A stretch of 64,000 nucleotides of DNA from contig CP073694.1 in assembly GCA_018228705.1 (NCBI GenBank), positions 2,418,001 through 2,482,000 of the forward strand. The letters are read 5' to 3'. The DNA is from Dysosmobacter sp. Marseille-Q4140 (GTDB lineage: Bacteria > Bacillota > Clostridia > Oscillospirales > Oscillospiraceae). The translations under genes and the position numbers were made by a program. Of the stretch, positions 24,083 through 31,907 are shown in pieces; within the stretch, counting starts at the first letter, position 1; every line of letters starts with the position of its first letter. The notes beneath the pieces are model-generated. The model had not been told where the DNA came from, made no database searches, and saw only the letters and a list, made by a program, of their open reading frames with translations.

Positions 24083-24256
24083 TCAGCAGCCATAGATTAA
24101 ATGGTAGGCTTCAATAAACATTTCATCTGTCCATTTTTCAAGTTCTTCATCGGTGAGCCAGTGTCCGTCGCTACATAGCCAGCCATGCTCTTCAATCGCT
24201 AAACACACACCTTCAATCATGCCAATCGTTTCATCCGCTATATAATTCGTATTCAT
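24083..24256 (-). CDS. 57-residue acidic small protein
   Basis: This short gene (MNTNYIADETIGMIEGVC, then LTDEELEKWTDEMF) has a clear ribosome site, AAGGAG about 9 bases before the ATG at 24256. Upstream it shares the arrangement 18-bp palindrome, AAAATCAG, ribosome site with the 69-residue gene at 24806-25015. It has no recognised domain and probably belongs to the leftward operon of small proteins. Confidence 0.7.
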   Translation of the reverse strand: MNTNYIADETIGMIEGVCLAIEEHGWLCSDGHWLTDEELEKWTDEMFIEAYHLIYGC

Positions 24257-24281
24257 ACTGACTTTACTCCTTTTCTGATTT

Positions 24282-24299
24282 TTGAAAAATGCACTTCAA
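24282..24299. repeat. 18-bp palindrome (copy 5, leader of 57-residue gene)
   Basis: TTGAAAAATGCACTTCAA keeps the TTGAA-N8-TTCAA frame. It lies directly after the preceding gene's stop and about 10 bases before the ribosome site. Confidence 0.6.
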
Positions 24300-24300
24300 A

Positions 24301-24762
24301 TTAGGCATCCTTCTTTTCCAGTTGCTCGGCCTGGGCCTTCTTCTCTTCCTGCTTCTTCTGGAAGGCCGCAAGGTCAATCACCTTGGGGGCGTTGTTGCCG
24401 AAGTCGGGCAGCTCCTTGTACTTTGGGAACTGGGCCTTGAACCAATCCAACACGAACTTGTAGGGGCTGGGCTGCTGCTGGGAGCACTCCTTAACCACCT
24501 TAAACTGGGCCAGCAGCTCGTCGGCGTTCTTAAACACGCTCATGTACTGCTCCATGTGCTTGTAGGTCAGGTTCTTGGTGGGACGGGCCTTCTTTGGAGC
24601 GCGGCGGGTCTTGCGGATAATTGTCAGGCCAGGGAAGTCGGCGCGGAGTTGCAGAAACAGCTTGTATTCCTCGGAGTTAGGATTGTTGAGGGCTTCCTCG
24701 AAAGCCTTGCTCATGGTCAGGGTGTTGTTCACAAAATCAATCTTGTAAGTGTTGTTCTTCAT
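24301..24762 (-). CDS. Basic small element protein (paralogue of 25064-25519)
   Basis: This 153-residue protein is rich in Lys, Ala and aromatic residues. It shares with the neighbour at 25064-25519 the pattern DFPGLTIIRKTRR ... NLTYKHMEQYMSVFKNADELLAQF ... YKFVLDWFKAQFPKYKE, ending in a charged tail. AAGGAGG lies 7 bases before the ATG. It looks like a small, probably well-expressed, DNA-associated or structural protein, but I know no family name. It is in the leftward small-protein operon. Confidence 0.78.
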   Translation of the reverse strand: MKNNTYKIDFVNNTLTMSKAFEEALNNPNSEEYKLFLQLRADFPGLTIIRKTRRAPKKARPTKNLTYKHMEQYMSVFKNADELLAQFKVVKECSQQQPSPYKFVLDWFKAQFPKYKELPDFGNNAPKVIDLAAFQKKQEEKKAQAEQLEKKDA

Positions 24763-24805
24763 GGTATTTTCCTCCTTAAAATTTTGATCTGAATTTTGAG
24801 TTGTC

Positions 24806-25015
24806 TTAAAAGTCCAGGTAGAGGTCGGGGGTATCGCCTTCGCAGAGGGGATGGCTGGGGCAGGCACCTTGCAGGCTGTTGTATTGGGCGGTGAACTCCG
24901 CTTCCAGCGCTTCGTCGGTCATGGCGTTCAAACGCTCTTTCTCTTTGTCGTACTCGTCGCAGGTCTTGCAGAAGTACAGCAGATAGTCAATCATAGCGGG
25001 GCGGCTGTATTCCAT
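24806..25015 (-). CDS. 69-residue small protein
   Basis: The product (MEYSRPAMIDYLLYFCKTC, then DEYDKEKERLNAMTDE) is helical with several cysteines. AAGGAG precedes the ATG at 25015, behind an 18-bp palindrome and AAAATCAG as in the 57-residue gene. Its neighbours on both sides are the two paralogous basic proteins. Function is unknown. Confidence 0.7.
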   Translation of the reverse strand: MEYSRPAMIDYLLYFCKTCDEYDKEKERLNAMTDEALEAEFTAQYNSLQGACPSHPLCEGDTPDLYLDF

Positions 25016-25038
25016 AGTATCAAGCTCCTTTCTGATTT

Positions 25039-25056
25039 TTGAAAAATACACTTCAA
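25039..25056. repeat. 18-bp palindrome (copy 6, leader of 69-residue gene)
   Basis: TTGAAAAATACACTTCAA has the same frame and position relative to the ribosome site as copy 5. Confidence 0.6.
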
Positions 25057-25063
25057 GTAACGC

Positions 25064-25519
25064 TTACAGATTAGCAGCAAGTTTCAGCTCGGTGGCGGCT
25101 TCGCTGGCGGGAGCGGCTTCCTCGGCGGCGGTGGCCTTGTCCTCCTGGCCCTCCTTCTTGTCCTCGTCCTCCTTCAACTCGGGGAAGGTGGCGAGGAACC
25201 AATTCAGCACGGCGCGGTAGCGGCTCTTCTGGACAACAGCCAGTTTCTTCTGCGCCTCGAACTCCTTCATCAGCTCGGCGGCGTTCTTCTGCAAGCTGAT
25301 ATACTCGGCCATCTTTTCATAAGTTCTGTTCTTGGCGTCGTTCTTCTTGTTCTTCGCCTTCTTGATGGTCTTGGGTACCATCTGGGCGTTGGGGAAGTCC
25401 TGGCGGTAGGCTCTCCACTCTCTGTATTCGGGAGTGCCAAAGATACGGGCCTGCTTCTCGAAAGCCTTGGTGACCTGGGCGTGGGTGTCGTCTATGTAGA
25501 TGATAGCGTTCTTTTTCAT
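25064..25519 (-). CDS. Basic small element protein, first paralogue
   Basis: This 151-residue protein matches the pattern of the 24301-24762 product: DFPNAQMVPKTIKK ... NRTYEKMAEYISLQKNAAELMKEF ... YRAVLNWFLATFPELKE. It ends in an acidic Glu/Ala-rich tail. GGAG lies about 9 bases upstream of the ATG at 25519. It is the first gene of the leftward small-protein operon, 75-80 bases from an extended -10 promoter. The role is unknown. Confidence 0.78.
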   Translation of the reverse strand: MKKNAIIYIDDTHAQVTKAFEKQARIFGTPEYREWRAYRQDFPNAQMVPKTIKKAKNKKNDAKNRTYEKMAEYISLQKNAAELMKEFEAQKKLAVVQKSRYRAVLNWFLATFPELKEDEDKKEGQEDKATAAEEAAPASEAATELKLAANL

Positions 25520-25600
25520 GGTGGTAATCTCCTTTTTCATTTTATTTTTTGTTTTGAGGGGCTTTGTTTTTTCTTGTTCTCTGTCCCTCTTTGTGCTTTA

Positions 25601-25609
25601 AGTATAGCA
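25601..25609 (-). promoter_or_regulatory. Extended -10 promoter of small-protein operon
   Basis: TGCTATACT on the minus strand lies about 80 bases upstream of the first gene. No good -35 is seen. Confidence 0.45.
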
Positions 25610-25980
25610 CCGGCCAAAGAAAAACCTGTACTTTAATCAGCACATGTTGTATAATAGAAACAAGAAAAAAGCAGCCGGAAAACGGCTGCAAAACGAAGGA
25701 GGGACGGTGAAAAATCCATCGGCGGCGGGGATTTTTTGCTCTGGCAGCTCAAAAAATCGGTGAAAGTCAAGGAAAACACTTCAAAACTTCTTGATTTTTG
25801 TCCCGGCAAAGCAAAAACTTCTCAAAAGTTGTTAATTTCTCTTCATTTTTCGGTATTAAGCGGTAAAAACCGCTTGATATAGGTGTAATTCACGGGAGTT
25901 GCACATGTGAAAGTCAAAAAAGTGTGATACGGAGAAAAGTTGCACACCAACTTGCACACCTGAGCGGCGCAAGCGCAAAA
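25610..25980. other. Non-coding right-end region of element
   Basis: No clear gene is present. It contains a GCAGCCG/CGGCTGC hairpin (25671-25689), a possible 18-codon GTG frame behind GGAGG near 25699, and the right integrase-arm-like repeats at 25898-25958. Confidence 0.5.
25898..25958. repeat. Integrase arm-type repeats, right end
   Basis: GTTGCACATGTGA (25898-25910) and a unit with AGTTGCAC and AACTTGCACA (25938-25958) repeat the left-end sequences in the same orientation and order. Spacing between units is about 40 bases in both places. Confidence 0.65.
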
Positions 25981-26011
25981 AGAGAGGGAGAGGACAATGC
26001 CTCTCCCTCTC
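25981..26011. terminator. Terminator of hybrid rubrerythrin gene
   Basis: AGAGAGGGAGAGG pairs with CCTCTCCCTCT, 28 bases beyond the stop codon. It differs from the terminator beyond the stranded fragment, so the element brought its own. Confidence 0.75.
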
Positions 26012-26038
26012 GAAAAGTGCTTATTTATGCGGTTTGGA

Positions 26039-26605
26039 TTAGCCGAAGTAGCGCTTCAGCAGGCCCTCGAAAGCCTTGCCGTGGCGGGCCTCGTCGCGAG
26101 CCATCTCGTGGACGGTGTCGTGGATGGCGTCCAGATTGTACTGCTTGGCCAGCTTGGCCAGCTCGAACTTGCCGGCGGTAGCGCCGTTCTCGGCCTCAAC
26201 CCGCATCTCCAGGTTCTTCTTAGTGGAGTCGGTCACCACGTCGCCCAGCAGCTCGGCAAACTTGGAGGCGTGCTCGGCCTCCTCGTAGGCGGCCTTCTCC
26301 CAGTACAGGCCGATCTCGGGATAGCCCTCGCGATGGGCCACGCGAGCCATGGCCAGGTACATGCCGACCTCGGTGCACTCGCCCATGAAGTTGGCGTTCA
26401 GACCGTCGATGATCTCCTTCTGGACCTCAGCGGGGACACCCTCGCCGAAGGACTTGCCCACGCCCACGACGTGCTCGGCAGCCCAGCTCATCTCACCCTT
26501 CTGCTCGGTGAACTTGGAGGCGGGAACGCCGCACTGGGGGCACTTCTCGGGGGGATTGGCACCCTCAAACACATAACCGCAAACAGAGCAGACCCACTTC
26601 TTCAT
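26039..26605 (-). CDS. Reverse rubrerythrin (hybrid chromosomal/element gene)
   Basis: The 188-residue protein has an N-terminal rubredoxin-type Fe site (CSVCGY and CPQCGVP) followed by a ferritin-like diiron domain ([39 protein letters not shown]). This is the reverse order of classical rubrerythrin. Such proteins reduce hydrogen peroxide and oxygen in anaerobes. The first ~75 codons (26384-26605) would be original chromosome, and the last ~115 (26039-26383) would come from the element, giving an intact frame. GAGGAGG precedes the ATG. Replacement of the 3' end keeps a stress gene functional while the element is integrated. Confidence 0.92.
   Translation of the reverse strand: MKKWVCSVCGYVFEGANPPEKCPQCGVPASKFTEQKGEMSWAAEHVVGVGKSFGEGVPAEVQKEIIDGLNANFMGECTEVGMYLAMARVAHREGYPEIGLYWEKAAYEEAEHASKFAELLGDVVTDSTKKNLEMRVEAENGATAGKFELAKLAKQYNLDAIHDTVHEMARDEARHGKAFEGLLKRYFG
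26367..26383. repeat. Right attachment core (attR)
   Basis: This is the second copy of ACCTCGGTGCACTCGCC, inside the intact rubrerythrin gene. Confidence 0.7.
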
Positions 26606-26678
26606 AGTAATTTCCTCCTCAACATATTCCTTATTGTTTTATGTTCTTTGAATCATTCATTGCGCTTGGGATGGTCAC

Positions 26679-26720
26679 AGTATAACAGGATATTCGAATA
26701 TTTGAAGTTGCTTATGCAAC
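26679..26720 (-). promoter_or_regulatory. Rubrerythrin promoter with two palindromes
   Basis: On the minus strand TTCAAA and TATACT are 16 bases apart. A perfect 12-bp palindrome ATATTCGAATAT (26690-26701) fills the spacer, and GTTGC-ttat-GCAAC lies just upstream, so a dimeric regulator probably binds here. Confidence 0.55.
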
Positions 26721-26733
26721 AGGCGCAAAAATT

Positions 26734-26925
26734 TTATGTGGTTTTTTCCCGCTCAAAGATCAGGTCCACATTGCTGATGCCGCCGTGGCCGGTGAAGGCC
26801 ACCGGAAAGAAGCCCACGTACCGCCACCCCTCGGCGGCGTACCGGTCGATCAGCTCCCGGTGCTCCCGGGAGCCGGAGAGAAATCCGCCGCCGGTCTCCA
26901 CTGGCAGATATTTGTACTCGTACAT
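26734..26925 (-). CDS. DUF4177-type small protein
   Basis: This 63-residue single-domain protein (MYEYKYLPVETGGG, LIDRYAAEGWRYVGFFPV, DLIFEREK) matches the DUF4177 pattern. GGAGG lies upstream of the ATG. Its function is not established. It stands between the rubrerythrin promoter and the EF-G terminator as a single gene. Confidence 0.85.
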   Translation of the reverse strand: MYEYKYLPVETGGGFLSGSREHRELIDRYAAEGWRYVGFFPVAFTGHGGISNVDLIFEREKTT

Positions 26926-26943
26926 TCACTTTCCTCCCTTCGG

Positions 26944-26975
26944 AAAACGGCGGGACCCGGGGGTCCCGCCGTTTT
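26944..26975 (-). terminator. Terminator of EF-G-like gene
   Basis: AAAACGGCGGGACCC and its complement form a long stem ending in TTTT, 19 bases after the stop codon. Confidence 0.88.
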
Positions 26976-26993
26976 GGCGCGTTTTGAATGAAG

Positions 26994-29069
26994 TTACTGC
27001 TCCTCCGCCAGGGCCTTGGCCTCAGCGATGGCCTTCTCCTGGGCGGCGGGCGGGCAGTCCTCGTAGCGGACGAAGTGGAACACGAAGCTGCCGCGGCTCT
27101 GGGTCATGGACCGCAGGTCGATGGCATAGCTGCCCATCTCGGCCATGGGGACCTCGGCGGTGATGACCTGCTCGCCGTCGCCGGTGGGATCCATGCCCAT
27201 GACGCGGCCGCGCCGCTTGTTCAGGTCGCCGATGACGTCGCCCATGTAGCTGTCGGGCACGGTGACCTTCAGCTCGCCCACGGGCTCCAGCAGCACGGGG
27301 TTGGCCTCGGGCATGGCGGCCTTGTAGGCCAGCTGGGCCGCGGTCTTGAAGGCGATTTCAGAGGAGTCCACGGGGTGATAGGAGCCGTCGTACAGCACGG
27401 CCTTCAGGTTCACCACCGGATAGCCGGCCAGGGGACCGTGGGCGCAGGCCTCCCGCAGGCCCTTTTCCACGGCGGGGAAGAAGTTCTTGGGCACGGAGCC
27501 GCCGAAGACCTCCTCGGCGAAGATCATGTCGTCCTGCTCGGTCTGGGGCTCGAAGCGGATCCACACGTCGCCGAACTGGCCGGAGCCGCCGGTCTGCTTC
27601 TTGTGACGGCCCTGCTTCTGGACGGTCTTGCGGATCTTCTCGCGGTAGGGCACGCGGGTGGGCTTGAGCTCGGCTTCCACGTTGAAGCGGCTCTTGAGCT
27701 TGCTGACCAGCACGTCGATCTGCATGTCGCCGGAGCCGGAGAGGACCATCTGGTGGGTCTCGGCGTTGTTGGAGACGGTGAAGGTGGGATCCTCCTCGTT
27801 GAGGCGGGCAAGGCCCTGGGCGATCTTGTCCTCCTGGCCCCGGGTCTTGGGCACGATGGCCACGGAGTAGCAGGGCTCGGCGAAGGGGATCTGCTTGAGG
27901 GCCACGACCTTACGGGCGTCGCACAGGGTGTCGCCGGTCTTGACCTTGTCCATCTTGCCGATGGCGCCGATGTCGCCGCAGACCAGCTCCTTGACCTCGG
28001 TGGCCTTCTTGCCCCGCATGGCGTACAGCCGGCCCAGCTTCTCGGAGGACCCGGTGCGGGCGTTGACCATGGGCATATCCGGCGTGATGGAGCCGGAGAG
28101 GACCTTCACGAAGGAGTACTTGCCGTACTGGTCGGAGACGGTCTTAAAGACGAAGGCGGTGGGCACGCCGCCGGGGGAGACCACGAACTCCTCGGTCTCG
28201 CCGTCGGCCTTGGTAGCTTTATGATAGTTGCCCTCCATGGGGTTGGGCAGCAGGTCCACGATGTTGTCCAGCAGCATGAGGGAGCCCATGCAGTTGACGG
28301 CGGAGCCGCACAGCACGGGGAACAGGCTCAGCTCCCGGACGCCCTGGCGCAGGCCCTGGATCATCTCGGCGTAGGTGAAATCCTCGCCGCCGAAGAACTT
28401 GTCCATGAACTCCTCGCTGGTCTCGGCCACGGACTCCTTGAGGGCGTTGTTGAACTCCTCAATGACCTCGCCCTTTCCCTCGGGGATCTCGATCTCCACC
28501 CGCTTGAGGTTCTGCATCTCATAGGCGCGCTTGTTCAGCACGTCGATGATGCCGGTGACCTTCTTGTCGGCGTCCCAGATGGGGACCACCACCGGGGCGA
28601 TCTTGTTGCCGAAGCGCTCCCGCAGGGCCTCGAAGGTGGCGTTGTAATCGCTGTTGTCCTCGTCGGTCTTGGAGATGTAGATGAAGCGGGGCATATTCCG
28701 CTCCTCGCAGTACTTCCACGCCTTCTCCAGACCCACGGACACGCCGTCCTTGGCAGAGCAGACGATGATGGCCGCGTCGGCGGCCCGCAGGGACTCCATG
28801 ACCTCGCCGGCGAAGTCGAAGGCGCCCGGGGTGTCCAGCAGGTTGATCTTGCAGCCCTTGTACTCCAGGGGCGCCACAGCGGCGGAGATGGAGATCTGGC
28901 GCTTGGTCTCCTCCGGATCGTAGTCGCAGACGGTATTGCCGTCGGCGCCGCGGCCGATGCGGTCGATGGCGCCGGTCATATACAGCAGGCTCTCCGCCAG
29001 GGCGGTCTTGCCGTTTCCGCTGTGCCCCAGCAGACAGACGTTGCGGATGTTTTGTACAGAATAGCTCAT
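26994..29069 (-). CDS. Elongation factor G-like GTPase
   Basis: The 691-residue translational GTPase has the P-loop GHSGNGKTAL, switch/G3 LDTPGAFDF, and G4-like ISKTDED. EF-G domains II-V follow, ending in a typical domain V (VPMAEMGSYAIDLRSMTQSRGS region). It lacks the canonical NKxD form and differs from housekeeping FusA, resembling the EF-G-like paralogue group of Firmicutes and Thermotoga. Its exact role in translation or recycling is unsettled. The promoter at 29150-29178 drives it as a single gene. Confidence 0.9.
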   Translation of the reverse strand: MSYSVQNIRNVCLLGHSGNGKTALAESLLYMTGAIDRIGRGADGNTVCDYDPEETKRQISISAAVAPLEYKGCKINLLDTPGAFDFAGEVMESLRAADAAIIVCSAKDGVSVGLEKAWKYCEERNMPRFIYISKTDEDNSDYNATFEALRERFGNKIAPVVVPIWDADKKVTGIIDVLNKRAYEMQNLKRVEIEIPEGKGEVIEEFNNALKESVAETSEEFMDKFFGGEDFTYAEMIQGLRQGVRELSLFPVLCGSAVNCMGSLMLLDNIVDLLPNPMEGNYHKATKADGETEEFVVSPGGVPTAFVFKTVSDQYGKYSFVKVLSGSITPDMPMVNARTGSSEKLGRLYAMRGKKATEVKELVCGDIGAIGKMDKVKTGDTLCDARKVVALKQIPFAEPCYSVAIVPKTRGQEDKIAQGLARLNEEDPTFTVSNNAETHQMVLSGSGDMQIDVLVSKLKSRFNVEAELKPTRVPYREKIRKTVQKQGRHKKQTGGSGQFGDVWIRFEPQTEQDDMIFAEEVFGGSVPKNFFPAVEKGLREACAHGPLAGYPVVNLKAVLYDGSYHPVDSSEIAFKTAAQLAYKAAMPEANPVLLEPVGELKVTVPDSYMGDVIGDLNKRRGRVMGMDPTGDGEQVITAEVPMAEMGSYAIDLRSMTQSRGSFVFHFVRYEDCPPAAQEKAIAEAKALAEEQ

Positions 29070-29149
29070 GTTCGTTCCACTCCTTATGTTGTGCTGCCTC
29101 CTGGCCCAGAGGGCCGGATCATAAGCGCGGGGGAATGCCTAATGTAGAA

Positions 29150-29178
29150 ATTATACAACGTTTGCCGGGGCAATACAA
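29150..29178 (-). promoter_or_regulatory. Promoter of EF-G-like gene
   Basis: TTGTAT and TATAAT are 17 bases apart on the minus strand, about 80 bases upstream of the start. Confidence 0.7.
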
Positions 29179-29299
29179 CAAAAATTTTGGCATCTTTCCC
29201 GTTTTGGGCAGGAGGGAGAAAATCACCGGCGAAATTTTGTCACCCCGTGAGAAAATCGCCTCCGGCGCCCACGGAAAAAGCGCCTGTCCGAACCAACCT

Positions 29300-29400
29300 G
29301 CGGCCGGAGGGGAGGGGATTTGCGGAGGGTCAGCCTCCGCAGCTGACGGCGGCTGCCCGGGCCAGGATCGCACCCGGCGCACGGCATATCCCCTCCGCAG
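29300..29400. other. Structured intergenic segment, no gene
   Basis: GGAGGGGAT (29311-29319) can pair with ATCCCCTCC (29388-29396). TGCGGAGG (29321-29328) can pair either with CCTCCGCA at 29334-29341 or with the same sequence at 29392-29399. It lies upstream of the rightward promoter, so it is not that gene's leader. Confidence 0.4.
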
Positions 29401-29415
29401 GCAAGTGCGCGTCAC

Positions 29416-29444
29416 TGGACAGGCTGGGGGAAAACTGCTATACT
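29416..29444 (+). promoter_or_regulatory. Promoter of MBL-deoC-deoD operon
   Basis: TGGACA and TATACT are 17 bases apart with an extended TGC before the -10. The ribosome site (AAGGGGGGGAG) follows within 25 bases. Confidence 0.75.
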
Positions 29445-29470
29445 GGCCCCATACGGAAGGGGGGGAGACC

Positions 29471-30490
29471 ATGGCGGAACAGATCGAAGCGGGCCTGTGG
29501 CGCCTGGACATCCCGCTGGTGGGGAACCCGCTGAAAAATCTCAACAGCTACCTGCTCACGGGAGAGCGGAACCTGCTGATCGACACCGGCTTCCGCCAGG
29601 ACCCCTGCCGGGAGGCCATGGCCCGCCAGCTTCAGGAGATCGGCGCGGACCCGGACCGGACGGATATCTTCCTTACCCACCTCCACAGCGACCACGCGGG
29701 CCTGGCCCCGGAGCTGATCCGGCCCGGCTGCCGCATCTTCATCAGCGGCACGGACCTGCCGGGGCTGGAGGACGCCATGAGCCCGGAGCGATGGCGGCGG
29801 ATGTACCGGGAGTATGAGCGAAACGGCTTTTCCCCGGAGGAGACGGCCCAGCTCTGGTGCGGCAATCCGGCCCAGAACGCCGGCGCCGGGCGGTGGGACC
29901 CGTCTTTGTACACGGCCCTGGCCGACGGGGCGGAGCTGACGTACGGCGGCCGCCGGCTGCGGTGCATCCTGACCCCGGGCCATACGCCGGGGCACCTGTG
30001 CCTGTACGAGCCGGAGCGGCGGTGGCTCTTTTGCGGGGACCACGTGCTGTTCCACATCACCCCCAATATCTGCCGCTGGAGCGGCGTGCGGGACTCCCTG
30101 GGGGACTATCTCGAGAGCCTGGAGCGGGTGAAGAAGCTGCCGGTGGAGCGGCTGCTGCCGGCCCACCGGGCCGAGACGGGGGATCTCCGCGCCCGGGCGG
30201 AGGAGCTGCGGCTCCACCACCTGCGCCGCCTGGAAAACGCCCTGGACATCGTCCGCCGCCATCCGGGCCTCACCGCCTACGACATCGCCGGCGAGATGCG
30301 CTGGAGCATCCGCTGCCGGGACTGGGGGGACTTCCCCGTGACCCAGAAGTTCTTCGCCGTGGGCGAGGCCCTGTCCCACCTGGACTATCTGGAGGTCCGG
30401 GGCCTGGTGGAACGGCGGTCGGAGCGGGAACACGACGTCTATTTCGCCGCCGACGGCGGCAGGATCACCCAAGAGACCTACTTCAAATAA
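29471..30490 (+). CDS. MBL-fold metallo-hydrolase
   Basis: The 339-residue product has the metallo-beta-lactamase motif THLHSDHAG (HxHxDH) plus PGHTPGH, CGDHVLF and AHRAE. A C-terminal helical region of ~90 residues with a winged-helix look follows ([30 protein letters not shown]). Enzymes of this layout hydrolyse thioesters or lactones; the substrate here is unknown. It leads an operon with deoC (14 bases on) and deoD, but a role in nucleoside catabolism is only suggested by position. Confidence 0.88.
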   Translation: MAEQIEAGLWRLDIPLVGNPLKNLNSYLLTGERNLLIDTGFRQDPCREAMARQLQEIGADPDRTDIFLTHLHSDHAGLAPELIRPGCRIFISGTDLPGLEDAMSPERWRRMYREYERNGFSPEETAQLWCGNPAQNAGAGRWDPSLYTALADGAELTYGGRRLRCILTPGHTPGHLCLYEPERRWLFCGDHVLFHITPNICRWSGVRDSLGDYLESLERVKKLPVERLLPAHRAETGDLRARAEELRLHHLRRLENALDIVRRHPGLTAYDIAGEMRWSIRCRDWGDFPVTQKFFAVGEALSHLDYLEVRGLVERRSEREHDVYFAADGGRITQETYFK

Positions 30491-30504
30491 AGGAGCGTGC
30501 TGAA

Positions 30505-31161
30505 ATGGAACTGAACGAGATTTTGAGCAAGTGCGACCACACCCTGCTGGCCCAGACGGCCACCTGGAAGGAGATCCAGGCTATCTGCGACGACGGCATG
30601 AAATACGGCTGCGCCAGCGTCTGCATCCCCGCAAGCTACGTCCGGCAGGCGGCGCAGTACGTGGAGGGAAAGCTCCCCATCTGCACCGTCATCGGCTTCC
30701 CCAACGGCTACGACACCACCGCCGCCAAGTGCTTCATGGCCTCCGACGCCGTGGACAACGGCGCCGAGGAGGTGGACATGGTCATCAACATCGGCTGGGT
30801 CAAGGACCGGAAGTGGGACGACCTGCTCAGCGAGATCAAGGCCGTCAAGGCCGCCTGCAAGGGAAAGCTCCTGAAGGTCATCATCGAGTGCTGCTTCCTC
30901 ACCGACGAGGAGAAGGTGAAGATGTGTGAGATCGTCACCGCCTCCGGCGCCGACTATATCAAGACCTCCACGGGCTTCGGCGGAGGCGGCGCCACCCGGG
31001 AGGACGTGGCCCTGTTCGCAAAGCACGTGGGCCCCGACGTGAAGATCAAGGCCGCCGGCGGCATCGCCGACCTGAAGGACGCCGAGGACTTCATCAGCCT
31101 GGGCGCCTCCCGCCTGGGCACCAGCCGCATCGTCAAGGCCGTCAAGGCCATGGAGGGCTGA
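30505..31161 (+). CDS. deoC: Deoxyribose-phosphate aldolase
   Basis: The 218-residue class I aldolase cleaves 2-deoxyribose-5-phosphate to glyceraldehyde-3-phosphate and acetaldehyde. The Schiff-base lysine is in DYIKTSTGF and the second active lysine in [18 protein letters not shown] and SVCIPASYV are further family motifs. AAGGAG lies 8 bases before the ATG. It is directly followed (3 bases) by purine nucleoside phosphorylase, which supplies deoxyribose-1-phosphate once isomerised. No phosphopentomutase gene is in this window. Confidence 0.96.
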   Translation: MELNEILSKCDHTLLAQTATWKEIQAICDDGMKYGCASVCIPASYVRQAAQYVEGKLPICTVIGFPNGYDTTAAKCFMASDAVDNGAEEVDMVINIGWVKDRKWDDLLSEIKAVKAACKGKLLKVIIECCFLTDEEKVKMCEIVTASGADYIKTSTGFGGGGATREDVALFAKHVGPDVKIKAAGGIADLKDAEDFISLGASRLGTSRIVKAVKAMEG

Positions 31162-31164
31162 GCC

Positions 31165-31881
31165 ATGGGCACGCCCCACAATGAGGCGGCCGCGGGCGCC
31201 TTCGCCAAGACGGTCCTGATGCCCGGCGATCCCCTGCGGGCCAAATTCATCGCCGAGACCTTCCTGGAAAACCCCGTGCTGGTCAACAACGTCCGGGGCA
31301 TCCAGGGCTATACCGGCACCTATCAGGGCACGCCGGTGTCCGTCATGGCCTCCGGCATGGGCATGCCCTCCATCGGCATCTACTCCCATGAGCTGTTCCA
31401 CGTCTACGACGTGGACAACATCATCCGCATCGGCTCCGCCGGTGCCATCTCCCCGAAGCTGAAGCTCCGGGACGTGGTCCTGGCCCAGGGGGCCTGCACG
31501 GACTCCCGCTACGCCCACCAGTATGGCCTGGGCGGCACCTTCGCCCCCATCGCCGACTTCACCCTGCTGGAGACCGCCGTGGCCGTGGCCCGGCGGCTGG
31601 GCGTGGAGCCCCCGGTGGGGAACCTGCTCAGCTCCGACGTGTTCTACAACAAGTCCGGAGACACCCTGAAGTGGGGGGAGATGGGGGTGCTGGCCGTGGA
31701 GATGGAGGCCGCCGCCCTGTACTGCAACGCCGCCGAGGCCGGCAAGCGGGCCCTGGCCATGTGCACCATCTCCGACAGCCTGGTCACCGGGGAGGCCCTG
31801 CCTCCCGCCGAGCGGCAGACCACCTTCACCCGGATGATGGAGATTGCCCTGGGCACCGCCGTGGAAATGGCGAAGAAGTGA
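31165..31881 (+). CDS. deoD: Purine nucleoside phosphorylase, DeoD type
   Basis: The 238-residue product has the hexameric PNP signatures: MPGDPLRAKFIAE, MASGMGMPSIGIYSHEL, IRIGSAGAI, VEMEAAALYCNA and the catalytic Asp in TISDSLVTGE. It phosphorolyses purine (deoxy)nucleosides to base and (deoxy)ribose-1-phosphate. It is coupled to deoC by a 3-base gap, and the BMP-type nucleoside transporter lies next downstream. A strong terminator follows. Confidence 0.96.
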   Translation: MGTPHNEAAAGAFAKTVLMPGDPLRAKFIAETFLENPVLVNNVRGIQGYTGTYQGTPVSVMASGMGMPSIGIYSHELFHVYDVDNIIRIGSAGAISPKLKLRDVVLAQGACTDSRYAHQYGLGGTFAPIADFTLLETAVAVARRLGVEPPVGNLLSSDVFYNKSGDTLKWGEMGVLAVEMEAAALYCNAAEAGKRALAMCTISDSLVTGEALPPAERQTTFTRMMEIALGTAVEMAKK

Positions 31882-31907
31882 ACTGCGCCGCCTAAGGGCG
31901 GATAGAG

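Larger units (their letters stand above)
12127..26383. mobile_element. ~14.2-kb integrative element inserted within the rubrerythrin gene
   Basis: The element is bounded by a 17-bp identical core at 12127-12143 and 26367-26383. An integrase gene lies just inside the left end, and related GTTGCAC-type repeats sit inside both ends. Base composition drops visibly inside compared with the flanks. Contents are an integrase, WYL regulator, second recombinase, SprT-like protease, Cro-like repressor, primase, CFI-box protein, RlmN/Cfr-like methylase and small proteins. The right end carries an element-borne replacement for the last ~345 bases of the target gene. No relaxase, coupling protein or type IV secretion genes are seen, so it is an integrative, possibly mobilisable, element rather than a self-conjugative one. 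Confidence 0.82.

Noticed and set aside
12127..26383. Conjugative element (ICE)
   Set aside because: No relaxase, coupling protein or type IV secretion component could be found among the genes.
29320..29380. ZTP (pfl) riboswitch
   Set aside because: A CGGCTGCCCGGG stretch looked suggestive, but the required upstream conserved loop sequence is absent and the downstream genes are not purine or folate genes.
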